Assembly: GCF_949628215.1 (NCBI RefSeq)
Contig: NC_134297.1
Location: forward strand, 7,812,001 to 7,876,000
DNA: 64,000 bases
Origin: Phalacrocorax aristotelis
Lineage: Eukaryota; Chordata; Aves; Suliformes; Phalacrocoracidae
Reading direction: 5' to 3'
Positions 1-25,584 of this stretch are shown in pieces; within the stretch, counting starts at the first letter, position 1; every line of letters begins with the position of its first letter. Below the pieces are notes generated by a model. The model saw only the letters and a list, made by a program, of their open reading frames with translations, searched no databases and was not told where the DNA came from. Position numbers and translations under genes: made by a program.

Positions 1-15999
<15,999 letters not shown>

Positions 16000-16807
16000 C
16001 CTCATCAGGACCTTTATTGGGGTCTCAGGGCCCCACCAACCCGAGGCCACCCATCACCAACACCAGTGGGACGCACACCCTGGGGGAGGCTCCACGATAA
16101 ATAAGCTTTTAAATTAATTAAATTAAACCATGACGATCCTCCCTCCCGAAGGCCCCCAGCAGACCCTGAGGCCAGGCACCCTGCGGTGCCCCCGCCCGGG
16201 GGGGCTGCAGGGATGACCCCCCCACCCTGCCAGGGCTAAGGCACAGGCCAGGGCTGCCCAGTAGAACAATTTTTTTTTAAAAAAGGAGGGTAAAATTAAA
16301 TATATGGGGGGGACCATGGCAGGGAGGAGGCAATGCAGGCCCCCAAAGGCTCCTGCTCCCTGGGGGGGGACCAGGGCCCCCCATTATCAGCCCTTTGGCA
16401 GGGCCCTCGTCAGAATATGAGGGAATTAAGGGAAAGAGAAAGCCCAGGGCAAGGGCTTCTGCCCCCTCCGCCCCCCCAGGCCTGCTGGGAGGGGTGACCC
16501 CCACCCCAAAAGTCCCCTCCAGGTCCACGGTAGCTTTAGCACGTCGGTAGGAAAAGGCGCTGGCCGCAACACTGCGGCACAGGCCTGTGGGGCGCCCTGC
16601 ACCCCCCCAAGAGCCACCCCCCACCCCGGGGGACCCACGGTCCAGCGCAGCCCCCGCCCCAACCCCAGCCCTGCTCGCTTCAAGAGTCCCAGGGCGAGGT
16701 GGAGGCAGTGAGAGGGATGCTTTGCCCTCGGCCAACTCCAGCCGTGCCGGCGCCATGTCCCGCCATTCCACGGCGCGGGATGCCGTCCCTGCGCAGCCCC
16801 GGCACCC
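16000..16807 (-). other. ST3GAL4: ST3GAL4 3' untranslated region
   Basis: The interval runs from the stop codon to the AATAAA at 16013-16018. It holds an AT-rich segment at 16100-16127, G/C-rich stretches and no other open frame that resembles a protein. Confidence 0.5.
16013..16018 (-). terminator. ST3GAL4: ST3GAL4 poly(A) signal
   Basis: TTTATT on the plus strand reads AATAAA on the minus strand, in the context CCAATAAAGG. It lies about 790 bp downstream of the ST3GAL4 stop codon. It is the only perfect AATAAA I see on the minus strand in this 3' region. Confidence 0.55.
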
Positions 16808-16894
16808 TCAGAAGTAGGTGAGGTTCTTGATGAGACCCAGCTCCAGCATCCGCTTGATGGCCACTGCCTCGTGCGAGATGTTGTGCTCAGACGC
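16808..16894 (-). CDS. ST3GAL4: ST3GAL4 last coding exon (motif VS)
   Basis: The exon encodes ASEHNISHEAVAIKRMLELG followed by LIKNLTYF and a TGA stop. The His and Glu of the HEAVAIKRM segment form the very-short sialylmotif. It is 87 bases, phase 0, after a CCTGCAG acceptor. Confidence 0.93.
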   Translation of the reverse strand, partial: ASEHNISHEAVAIKRMLELGLIKNLTYF

Positions 16895-19800
16895 CTGCAG
16901 GATAGGGAGCAGGGGGTGACCACAGAGCCTGGCAGAGGGTGACCACTGCCATTTTCCCTCTGCCCTCCTCCCAGACCCCCACCTTGTCCACCCTACCAGC
17001 ATTGAGTTGACCCTACGCCTTCACCAGACATGAGAAGCCCCCCCCAAAAGGGAGGGATGTGACCCTCCCTGCCCAAACCCCCCGCCCTTGAGCCCTTCTG
17101 CTCACACATTAACCAGATCCAACTCTCCACCATGACTGCAGAGACATCAGGCTACAGGAGCAGTTGGATGATGACCATCTGAAGGTGGACCTCAACACCC
17201 ATCATGGAAGGGGAGCGAGGGACGCCTGTGGGGAGAGCCTCCTGCACTGCTCGGCATCCCCGAACAGGGCAGGGCGCTGCTTTCCTGGGCTGCCCCCCCC
17301 ATCCTGGGAGAAAAACTGGGGGTAACATGGACAAAAAGCAGGGGCTAGATACTCACTGCCATGGACTTGAGCGTGATCTGCTCGTAGTAGTGAATGGTCT
17401 GCTTCTTGTTGGCTGAATCGGGGTAGCCGAAGCCCGCGATGTGCACCAGGTCGCAGAAGTGCAGTGCCAAGGTGATGGCCAACAACCCCGTGGTGGGCTT
17501 CTGGAGGGAGAGGTGGAGGAGAAGCCACAGGCCTTCAGCAAGCTGCATGGGGATGGCTGTGGAGGGAGGGGGGGCAGCAGGGAGGACATCACCCCTCAGA
17601 GGGGTGCAGGGCACCCAGCCATCCCCACCCCTTACCTGTTTGACCTTCCGTGGTTGCTTCATGGGGAGGTTAAGCAGTTTAGCAGCAGTTACTTCCATGT
17701 AATAAGGGTTGAGGATGCGCACTTGCTCTGGGTTGGCGTCCCAGATCAACGGGGGCTGTTTCCAAAACCCCTTCCGAACCTGCAAGAGGATGGAGATGTC
17801 CAGTGGTGTGTCCCCAGGGTGAGGTGGGACGAGTGTTGGACCCGCTTCCCCACCACATTTACCCTCTTCTTGTCGTTGAGGATGGCCTCCATCCACTGGA
17901 AGTCCATGGGCTTGAAGGGTACCAGCACCAGCAACGTGTCAGGGTTGTTCTCCGTTCTGGGGTTGAAGTGGGCCGACTCGGGGTAGAAAAGGCGCATGGT
18001 GGTCTTTGAGCCCACATCCTGCTCATAACCGTGGACTGGGGCGTTGTTCAACCTTGGGGGGGGACATCACAGGTGTCAAACCCCGTCCGCAGGCGGGGCT
18101 GGGGAGGGGTTGGTGGGACGGACCCCGGGTGGTACCTGATCACAACGTCGTACGTGTTGATGGTCTCCCCCATGGAGCTGTTGCGGAGCCGGGGGCCATT
18201 GCCCACCACCGCGCACCTCCGGCACTTCAGGCTGCGAGAGAAAGGCCGTCTCAACCAGAGCTGCTCTAAACCACAGTGGTTTTAAACCTCCAAGGTGGGG
18301 ATTTAACCCTCCTCTGCAAAGCTTCCTGTGCCCTGTTGCAGGCACCTGAGTTGCAGAGGTTCGTTTTGCCAAATCTTGGGCCCACAATGTGCAAGTTTCC
18401 CCCCACCCCAAGAGAGCAACAATGAAAAGACAGACAGAAAAGCCCCAAAACCCACCCCGGTGTTACCTCTGGATGCTCTCGGGCAGGGAGTAGTGGGTGA
18501 TGGACAGCAAGCGCAGGAGAACATCTTCTGCAAAGCAAGGGCAAGGAGGAGGTGAGCAAGGCAGCTCCTGCCTGCTACAACACCCTGGGTGCTGCCCCAT
18601 CCCTGCCGGGTCTCCTCCTGTCGTTAATCCCAGCTCCCCCCAGATCTGGGCAGATAATCCTTGGCTGGGGCTTAGTAAAGCCTGGCCCAACCAAAACCCT
18701 TTTATAGGTTTAAAAGGCACGCACAGGGCAACATGCACACAAGCTACACACACCATGGGCAAGTAGATACGTGCCGCAAAGTCTAAAAATCAAGCAAATG
18801 GCTTGCTAGGGAGGAGGGAAAAAGAAAATAGTTGTGCGTCCTCTGTAAAAAAAAATCAACACACAGATGTTTTTAAGAAGGAGAGACAGATGGACAAACA
18901 GAAACCCACAGCAAGGGCTGCCAAGGCTTACCACTTCCTTTTGTGCCGTAAGGCAGCTCATAGAGCGACGGCGTCTTCACCCAAAAATAGTCCTTCAGCT
19001 GCAAGAAGAGCGGGTGGTCCCTCGTGTAGCTGCCGAGGAGCAAAGGGCTGGTGAGACCAGGACAGGGGGACGGCACGGGGAGGGTCCTGGCTTCACATCC
19101 CCCCCCCCCTTCCTTGCTCCCAACCCGGATACTCACTTCCCAATGAGCTGCGCCGCTTTCTTTTCCACCTCCCCGAGGGGACACATCGTCTTGTTTTCTT
19201 GCACGGGGAAATAAAAGCTGTAAAGGAAAAGGTTAAAAAAAAAAAAAAAGATGCCCGTCCCTCTGCATCCCCCTCCCAGCAAAGGGAGCTCGGGCACCAC
19301 CGCAGTGGGGCTCAAGCCATGCCAGCAGCGCCGGGGATATCACCGGCCAGATTTAAGGCCAGCTCTGCTTTGGGTTATTTAAATGCTGGGCTTGCAGCCT
19401 TGCATCGGAAGAGGTCTCTCTTCCCCTGCTCATAAACCTCATGTTCCCCGCTTTCCCCGTCTCCATCACCGTCACCGGGACTGGGAAGGGAGCAGGGTTT
19501 TCCCTTTCTCCCAGGCTCGGAAAAACACCGGCATTTGCCGAAAACCCTGCAGCACCCACCAAGGGGGAAACCTCGTATTGCATTCCCCCTCCTCCGGCAG
19601 CAGCAGAGGATGTTGCCTTCTCTCTGGTCGCCCAGGATCCAGACGATGCTCCGGCATCCCTGCGCAGGACAGGGGGAGGATGCCACCTCCCGAGGGTGAA
19701 GGAAAGGGCAGGAGGTCCTTTAAACTTTAATAAAAGCCACTCACAGCTGTATGTACCTGTCTTCCCGGTAGATCGAATACCAAACCATCACCAGAAACAG

Positions 19801-20379
19801 CACCAGCACCCCGAGTATCTTCCCTCCTGCGTGCCCAGAGAGCGGGGGGAAGAGGAAAAACACCATCAAGGAGGTACCCTGGGGTTTGGATGATCGGGTG
19901 TTGGGGACCTGCAGCCCCCCAGGAGCATCCTGGCAGATCCAGGATGGCGAAGCCGTCCCTGGCCGAGCCTCCTCCCCAGGGGGAGAGGCTGGCACAGTCC
20001 CCTGGGAGGAGCAGCTCCAAGATAGAGCTGTGTTGGTTTTGTCCCAGGTCCAAAAGCCACTGTGCTGCTTCCTCCTGCCCGCCTTGTGTCAAAGGATGCA
20101 CAAACAGGTCCCTCCTTCTGGGTGCCTCCACCCCGTTTTTCTACCACAAAGCCCGAGGGCTACCAGGTGCCCAAGGAGCACCAAGGACCCCAAAATCTCT
20201 CTCCCCGGGGCGACTTTGCCCATGATGGGAACACTGCATCACCCGGCTGGAGCCACAGCAAAGCTCCATCTTACCCCTGAAGCCAAATTTCCAAGAGCAG
20301 ATCCCCAACACCCCCATCCCTGCTTGGAAAGAGGGAGATGGGACCCCCCACCATGGGACTCACGAGACTTGTTGATCAT
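16808..20379 (-). CDS. ST3GAL4: ST3GAL4, Golgi alpha-2,3-sialyltransferase 4, ten coding exons
   Basis: Coding exons in transcript order are 20379-20364, 19826-19745, 19217-19137, 19029-18932, 18527-18467, 18231-18136, 18052-17863, 17779-17636, 17500-17357 and 16894-16808. They total 999 bases, 332 residues, against 333 in the human isoform I recall. The enzyme is a type II Golgi membrane protein that moves sialic acid from CMP-Neu5Ac to the 3-position of terminal galactose on glycoproteins and glycolipids. The N-terminal anchor is at residues 6-23 and the stem at about 24-60. Sialylmotif L is around residues 115-165 (CRRCAVVGNGPRLRNSS onward), motif S around PTTGLLAITLALHFCDLVHI, motif III is HYYE and motif VS is the His...Glu of HNISHEAVAIKRML. 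Sequons NKT, NYT, NSS and NIS are present. All junctions are GT-AG and in phase. Confidence 0.94.
17357..17500 (-). CDS. ST3GAL4: ST3GAL4 exon with sialylmotif S and motif III
   Basis: The exon encodes KPTTGLLAITLALHFCDLVH, then IAGFGYPDSANKKQTIHYYE and QITLKSMA. The Cys of LHFCDL pairs with a motif L Cys in this family. HYYE is motif III. The 144 bases are in phase 0, with donor GTGAGT and acceptor CTCCAG. Confidence 0.94.
17636..17779 (-). CDS. ST3GAL4: ST3GAL4 exon before motif S
   Basis: The exon encodes VRKGFWKQPPLIWDANPEQV, then RILNPYYMEVTAAKLLNLPM and KQPRKVKQ. It is 144 bases in phase 0, with donor GTAAGG and acceptor CTTGCAG. It matches the central catalytic-domain segment of mammalian ST3GAL4. 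Confidence 0.93.
17863..18052 (-). CDS. ST3GAL4: ST3GAL4 exon with the end of motif L
   Basis: The exon encodes LNNAPVHGYEQDVGSKTTMR, then LFYPESAHFNPRTENNPDTL and LVLVPFKPMDFQWMEAILND-KKR. The donor is GTAAAT, weaker than its neighbours. It completes a split Arg codon from the preceding exon. Confidence 0.93.
18136..18231 (-). CDS. ST3GAL4: ST3GAL4 exon with sialylmotif L
   Basis: The exon encodes LKCRRCAVVGNGPRLRNSSM followed by GETINTYDVVI. It holds the VVGNG nucleotide-sugar-binding core, the conserved motif cysteine and an NSS sequon. It is 96 bases with split codons at both ends that match the neighbouring exons. Confidence 0.93.
18467..18527 (-). CDS. ST3GAL4: ST3GAL4 short exon
   Basis: The exon is 61 bases and encodes DVLLRLLSITHYSLPESIQ, with split Glu and Ser codons shared with the adjacent exons. 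The donor is GTAACA and the acceptor TTTGCAG. Confidence 0.9.
18932..19029 (-). CDS. ST3GAL4: ST3GAL4 stem/catalytic border exon
   Basis: The exon encodes YTRDHPLFLQLKDYFWVKTP followed by SLYELPYGTKGS. The first base completes the Asn of an NYT sequon. It matches the FWVKTPSxYELPYGTKG block of mammalian ST3GAL4. Confidence 0.94.
19137..19217 (-). CDS. ST3GAL4: ST3GAL4 stem-region exon
   Basis: The exon encodes FYFPVQENKTMCPLGEVEKK followed by AAQLIG. The FYFP start is conserved and the rest diverges, as expected for the stem. NKT is a potential N-glycosylation site. It is 81 bases with split codons at both ends. Confidence 0.9.
19745..19826 (-). CDS. ST3GAL4: ST3GAL4 signal-anchor exon
   Basis: The exon encodes GKILGVLVLFLVMVWYSIYR followed by EDRYIQ. 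The hydrophobic run ILGVLVLFLVMVW is the type II signal anchor, and WYSIxREDRYI is the conserved lumenal start of the stem. Confidence 0.92.
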
Positions 20380-20442
20380 TTTTATCAGCAGGAGAAGCAT
20401 CAGGCAAGGGCCGGAGCTCTCATCGCGGCTGCCGCCGGTCAC
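20364..20442 (-). CDS. ST3GAL4: ST3GAL4 exon with the probable start codon
   Basis: The exon follows a CCCACTCCAG acceptor at 20442 and ends with TCTC before GTGAGT at 20364. ATG at 20379-20377 starts MINKSR, which aligns with MVSKSR of the human protein. The frame stays open upstream to the acceptor, with another in-frame ATG (MLLLLIKM) 21 bases before. The true start could therefore be earlier, giving a longer cytoplasmic tail. Bases 20380-20442 are 5' untranslated if MINKSR is used. Confidence 0.8.
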
Positions 20443-22839
20443 CTGGAGTGGGAAAAGAGGGAGAGGGACCAGATGAAGTCAAGAACCCATCAGAGCCATC
20501 CCCGAAAACCCCATCCAAGAGGCATCACCCCCCCGCTTGCCCCAACCACACCTCTGGACAAGCGGGTGTGAGGGTTCCCGAAGGGATTTATTTCCATTTA
20601 AATTCACATCTCTCTGCCCCGCAGCCAACAAAGGTTTGATTTATACAGAGTTTATAAAAGCCAGGCAAGCAGCTGCGGTTCCCAAGGAGCCTCGGCCGTA
20701 CAGGTTAAACACTGAAATTCCAAAGGAAAAAAAATATTAATTGAAGAGGAAAAACGAGGTAGGGTTTCAATGGCAAAAACCCCAAAGCACCCAAACCAAT
20801 GCCCGTGGGGATGACCTGGGGGAGATTTTAAGCCCAGCTCTGGCTCAAGCATACAACTGGCACCAGCCACCACAGGTACGAAGCCAAACATGCCGCCACC
20901 ATGCCAGGCAGAAAGGGCAGAAGCAGCCAAACGGATGAAAGCAGAGTATCACGTACTTGGGAAACCTCCAACACCTTCGATTCAACCATCCTGGCCTGGG
21001 GGAAAGGGGATGCCGCAAGCTCAATGCATGTACAAACGTCGGTCAGGGAAGCGGAGTGACTTTTTTCTTCCTCCGAAACCTCTCACTCCTGGAATAAGGC
21101 AGCAAAGAGCCGTGGTCGGAGCCACCCCGGGACCAGCTCAACCCCATCCTGTCGCGACACGGCAAGGACGGAAAATTAACTTACCAGCTGGGAAAAGTTA
21201 TGGGCTACACAGGAGACTTTGCTCCCCGATAAACTGCTCCCTGAGGATGAGTCCTACTCTAAGTAGGTCTTGGCTTTGCCACCCATAACCGAGCTGCTCC
21301 CTGCTCTGGACTGGCCACGTCTCAGAAGAGGAGAGGGCAAGGAGCTGTTAAATAACCAGCCAAGAGGAAACGTGCACGCCCGTGCTGGGGAGTGGAAATC
21401 CTGGTCTCAGGGCATTAGTTAACTTGGGGCGGGGGGGGGAGCACGTGTGCCCATCTCAGCACCCCACCCTACCTAACAAAGTGCCATTAATGAACTGGTA
21501 TCAACCGCCCAACGGGGCCAAGTCTTCACCCAGTCAAGAACCAGTTGAGACCAGCAGCTTTTGGGGCAAAATATATCATGAAAGAGGAGAAACGGGACCA
21601 AAGACGGTCCCACAAGAGCCAGGCCCTTCCCTTCCTCATCACCAGCTCCTGAAAAACAGGCAGGAAGGGCAATTAAAGGGGAATTAAGGACAATTAAACC
21701 ATGCTACAAGCAACGGGACGGGATACGAAGCAAAGAAAACTGTCTGTTTGACAGGAAAGCGGAGGGATGGGGACAGGGACAGGTGAGGTGGTCCCCTGGG
21801 AAAGCACCTGTATCCCCCCAGACCACTTCTCCTCCCTAAAACACGGGTATCAAATGCGAGGAGCTGGGGGGTCTCGGCCCTTTATATGTTACAGCTGTTT
21901 GAAAAAAAACATAAAGTTAGGGGGAAATTAAAAAGCAGCTTGTGTTTTCTTGGGATGTTTTTTTCATAGCAAAACTGGCCACTGAAGTCCCCAAGGGGAA
22001 ATCTGCCGCCGCAGCTGGAGGCTGGCCATGCTCCCTGGGGGCCTGAGCACCTCCATTCGCCCAGGGCCGGGGCGCTGCCAGGCATCGGGACCCAAATTTA
22101 GCACCAAATTCACCCCCCCAGCTCTCTCCTTCAGCATCAAACCACCCAGCTGAGCTTGCCACCGAGCGTGCTTCACCCCTCCCTGCAGCTTAAGACACTG
22201 GGAAAATCCACTCTCACCCCTGGTGTTTGCTTTTACACAACAGCTTTTTTTAAATATATTTTTTAAGGCTTTATGATCTTTTCCCAAGCTTGTACGCACA
22301 AGCTGAGCCTGATGCATTTAAGAGAAACACAGCTAATAATCCCCAAGGAAAACACGCACTGTTTAGCAAAGCATTCAAGCGTCCGGGGAATGCAGAGCAA
22401 AACAGAGCACAGGCTGCCCCCATGCCCAGGCCAAGGCAGAGTCAATTCACGGTCCCCCCAGCCTCATGCTACCAGATCTGCATCCCAGACTAGAGCAGCT
22501 CCTTAAAACAGGAATATCTGAGCACCTGGAGCCATCCCCCTCTGTCCCAGGGACACCGAGCTGGCAGAGGGATGCTAAAGGGTCCTGGTCCTCGCAGCGT
22601 CCCAGCTGCCACAGCACCCTCGGAGCATGCAGTATCCCCCAGTCCCCGGTGGGGTGAGATTCGGTGCTCGCCCCTCTCACAGAAGGGATGCCGGCGTGCC
22701 TCAACCACCGCTCCCATGTGTTCAGTGCAGGGCATCGCCTCCCCTGCCAAGCCCTCGAGCTCGGGGGGAGGAAAGTCCCAGGTGGATTCAGCTCCCCACG
22801 CTTGGAAGAAGCAACTGAGAAAGCCCCTCTCTTTTGATG

Positions 22840-22845
22840 TCTGAG
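22840..22845. repeat. 6-bp flank repeat TCTGAG (left)
   Basis: TCTGAG directly abuts the start of the truncated 5' LTR and is repeated at 25579-25584 right after the 3' LTR. Six bases is the usual target duplication length of betaretrovirus-like (ERVK) elements. The last two bases also match the LTR, so only four bases are independent evidence. Confidence 0.4.
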
Positions 22846-23117
22846 ACGCTACTCCGTCAAGAGGGGCCATATCCCATATCATCGTGGGAGTGTCTCGTTA
22901 CAGTTTAGCAAAACCAGGGCAATCCACATTCGGGAGTTGCTGACGCTGCTAGGGGCTATCATTATGATAAAGCCCAAGGCCATACTGACCAAGTAACAAT
23001 AGGCTTGTGTGTGATAAGGTGGTTACAGAGCTATATTAACCGCGCTGTGTCTGTAATAAACTGGCATTTGCTTGATCATACTGATCGTGTGCGGTGTCCG
23101 TGGCTTCCGCGTCAGCA
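22846..23117 (+). repeat. 5' LTR, 5'-truncated
   Basis: This 272-bp segment matches the last 272 bp of the 3' LTR with 9 substitutions and no gaps. It lacks the first about 294 bp, the U3 start. It contains a CTATATTAA TATA-like box at 23031-23039 and AATAAA at 23055-23060, and ends in CA just before the primer site. Confidence 0.92.
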
Positions 23118-23119
23118 AG

Positions 23120-23137
23120 TGGCGCCCGACCAGGGAC
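23120..23137 (+). other. retroviral primer binding site (tRNA-Lys type)
   Basis: TGGCGCCCGACCAGGGAC lies two bases after the LTR end. It differs at one base from the sequence complementary to the tRNA-Lys3 3' end, as I know it. This supports an ERVK/betaretrovirus-like lineage rather than one primed by tRNA-Trp. Confidence 0.8.
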
Positions 23138-23199
23138 CCCCGGATCGGAGCTGGATTTTCCGACGGAGCCGAAGACGGAGGGTGCGGAAGCCGGCCGTA

Positions 23200-23206
23200 G
23201 GTAAGT
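23200..23206 (+). other. proviral major splice donor
   Basis: G|GTAAGTG in the leader between the primer site and the gag start matches the donor consensus and sits where the major retroviral donor is expected. Confidence 0.55.
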
Positions 23207-23282
23207 GCTGCCCCGGCACTCGGGAAGACACTAGCACAAAAGATTAGATCTCGCCCTGATCAGGCGGGCGGCCGGGGAGGAG

Positions 23283-24200
23283 ATGGGGTCCACCATGACA
23301 AAAGAAGAGTCAGCAGTGGTTAAGCTCCTCCAACATATCCTCTCAATGAGAGGGCTGAGTTATGACTCGTCTACCCTGAAGGCTTTGCTGCTTTGGGCAA
23401 AGGGAAAGGGCTTGGTCCCCACAGCTGGAGCCACCTTTGATGTCTCAACATGGGAAAAAATAGGGGCAGAGCTGTGGGAAGAAATAAGTAAAGGATCCAG
23501 GGAGGCGAGCAAATTCTCCACCGTGTGGAGGTTGATTAATGAAACATTGAAAAGCACGAGGGCTGAACGGCAAGCTGTGGCGTCTGCATTTGCGGCTTTG
23601 ACTCCAGCCAACGGGTCCGCCTGTGCAACCGGCACGCTGTTCCAGGGTCCAACGATCCCTGCCACAACCCCGGCTCACGCTGCGAGGGGGGTCCGAATCC
23701 CAGCGGGAACTGCAGCCACAGCTCACGCCGCCACACATGTACTGGCACCAGAGGGAAAAGCTGCAGAAGATTTTCTACCACCACCAGATGCACCACAGTC
23801 AGACAGTCCTCGGATTTGTGACGACGCCGACCCACCACCCCGACCCTCTTCACCGGCGCCGACCGCTTCACTTTACCCTCCCTTGCCACCTTCTTCTCCA
23901 CCGTCACGTTGCGAAGAGGAGGAGGGGGGAGCAAACGGTTTGGGGGATGCGCAATTGCGTGAATTGGTAAAAAGGCTGGAAACTTTAGAGGCTCGCCTAG
24001 GGGCGCCGCCAGAAAAGTCACCAGCTCCTCTGTCTGTGCCATGCCCCGGACCATCGGGGTCTAACCCATTCGTCCCAAATGAAACACCGGGTGGGACCAG
24101 TGCTCCTGCACCAATGCCAGCGCCACCAGCGTCGGCGGTATTTGGGCAAGGGTTGTTGGCGGGGGGGCAGGAGACCCATCCATGCGATGGAAAGGGGTGA
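23283..24200 (+). pseudogene. gag: proviral gag, matrix and linker region
   Basis: An open frame of 305 codons starts at the first ATG after the leader. It begins with Met-Gly, compatible with N-myristoylation. The first about 100 residues are helical and charged, as in matrix proteins, followed by a Pro/Ala-rich linker. The frame ends early at TGA (24198-24200), after a G7 run at 24161-24167. The continuation, the capsid, is in another reading frame, so an indel has broken the gene. Confidence 0.8.
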
Positions 24201-24562
24201 TTCGAGATGCCATGATAGAAGGGCAGTTTTTGCCACTGGCATTTCCAGTTGTAGGGAGAGGGGTGTGGGAAGCGTTGGATTGGAAAGCGTTGAAGGAGGC
24301 CAAAAATGCTGTTACTCAATATGGGTTAAAATCGCCATATATTCAGTCCGTGTTACAACACATTTTTTCCTCACAGTTATTAACTCCTTATGACTCTAGG
24401 ATGATTGTCCGGATGCTGTTGCCACCCTCGCAGCAGCTACAATTTTTCCAACATTGGCAGACTGCCTGCGATAGGGCAGCCTCGATACCTCGACAGCAGG
24501 GCAATCCTCTGTTTGGGGTACAGGCTCAGATGCTAATAGGAGCAGAGCCTTGCCACGCTTAA
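24168..24562 (+). pseudogene. gag: proviral gag capsid N-terminal domain, out of frame
   Basis: In a different frame from the matrix region, this segment encodes a capsid N-terminal domain of betaretrovirus/ERVK type. Features include GVWEALDWKALKEAK, an AVTQYG stretch, LTPYDSRMIVRMLL and a WQTACDRAA helix. It ends at TAA 24560-24562. No major homology region or zinc knuckles follow, because the sequence jumps to env. Confidence 0.82.
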
Positions 24563-25088
24563 CAAACTAGGCTGCTGGCTAGCGAAACGGAACAGTGCCA
24601 CAACATTAGCGCTTAGTGGGCTTTTAACTGAGGTAGATTCAGTACGGCATGTGACTTGACAAAATCATGCAGCCCTAGATTTCTTGTTATTAGCCCAAGG
24701 TCATGGGTGTGAGGAGTTAGAAGGTATGTGTTGAATGAACCTTACAGATAACTCCAATTCAATTTACCAGCAACTAGATCGACTTAAGAAACTAACCAAT
24801 GAGTTAAAAACTAGCTCTCTAGGCCTTGATTCCTGGTTAACTGGGTGAGGTATCTCAGGATGGGTAAGAGATTTAATTACCCACAGGCTTGTGTTATTAT
24901 TAGGATTATTATTAACCGTGCTAATATTAGGATGTGTCTTTAAGTGTTTCATGAAAGCAGTAGAGCACATGATGACTGGAGTCTGGATTGCTCAAAAACA
25001 AAAAGGGGGATTTGTGGAATATCTGGAAAGCCAAGGACAAGTAGTGAACAATCCAGACTCAGACTGTGTGGACTTAATCTGCCTGTGA
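24563..25088 (+). pseudogene. env: proviral env transmembrane-subunit remnant
   Basis: After the deletion junction (about 24560-24600) the sequence reads as the ectodomain of a TM subunit: a leucine-rich segment, a C-X6-C loop (Cys codons 24708-24710 and 24729-24731), a helical segment, then a hydrophobic anchor at about 24885-24950 and a short tail. At least three in-frame stops break it, one (24732-24734) exactly where the second Cys of the usual Cys pair is expected. The tail overlaps the start of the 3' LTR. The TM type resembles alpharetroviruses. Confidence 0.8.
25001..25012 (+). other. polypurine tract
   Basis: AAAAGGGGGATT lies immediately before TGTGGAATATC, the inferred first bases of the 3' LTR. 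This fixes the LTR start at 25013. Confidence 0.75.
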
Positions 25089-25578
25089 ACAAGAAGGCCT
25101 CAAGGATGTCACAAAAGTCAACCGCGGTTTTAAAGGCACAAAGCAAGCAGGATATTGGTTTTAACCCATGGATGTAGCTGTTACTAACAAATGTGATTTT
25201 GTATTTTCCAAGACTTACAAAGTGGCATTGTACAAACTTATTATGGGAACGTGCAGGATAGCATTACGTCTTCCTAATAAGTTACAAATTCCAAGGTTGG
25301 CCACAGACGCTACTCTGTCAACAGGGGCCATATCCCATATCATCGTGGGAGTGTCTCGTTACAGTTTAGCAAAACCAGGGCAATCCACATTCGGGAGTTG
25401 CTGACGCTGCTAGGGGCTATCATTATGATAAAGCCCAAGGCCATACTGACCAAGTAACAATAGGCTTGTGTGTGATAAGGTGGTTACAGAGCTATATTAA
25501 CCGCGCGGTGTCTGTAATAAACTGACATCTGCTTGATCATACTGATCGTGTGCTGTGTCCGTGACTTCCACATCAGCA
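25013..25578 (+). repeat. 3' LTR, full length
   Basis: The LTR is 566 bp, starts TGTGG and ends CA. The start is set by the polypurine tract and the end by the match to the 5' LTR. The last 272 bp are shared with the 5' copy. Confidence 0.82.
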
Positions 25579-25584
25579 TCTGAG
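25579..25584. repeat. 6-bp flank repeat TCTGAG (right)
   Basis: This copy of the hexamer bordering the truncated 5' LTR directly follows the terminal CA of the 3' LTR. Confidence 0.4.

Larger units (their letters stand above)
16895..20363 (-). other. ST3GAL4: ST3GAL4 coding-region introns
   Basis: Nine GT-AG introns lie in this span. The longest are 16895-17356, 18528-18931, 19218-19744 and 19827-20363. They are GC-rich and carry no transposon or secondary gene that I can recognise. Confidence 0.7.
22846..25578 (+). mobile_element. defective betaretrovirus-like (ERVK-type) provirus
   Basis: Order: truncated 5' LTR (22846-23117), Lys-type primer binding site, leader with splice donor, gag matrix region, frameshifted capsid region, a deletion removing the rest of gag, all of pro and pol and most of env, a degraded env transmembrane region, polypurine tract, full 3' LTR (25013-25578). 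It is inserted antisense to ST3GAL4. It has several frame breaks and internal stops and no polymerase, so it cannot be autonomous. The capsid part resembles betaretroviruses, whereas the env transmembrane part resembles alpharetroviruses. The two LTR copies differ at 9 of 272 aligned sites. Confidence 0.88.

Noticed and set aside
24891-25088. 65-codon frame as a small host membrane protein
   Set aside because: It is in frame with the env transmembrane remnant, lies just before the polypurine tract and ends inside the LTR, so it is the retroviral membrane anchor.
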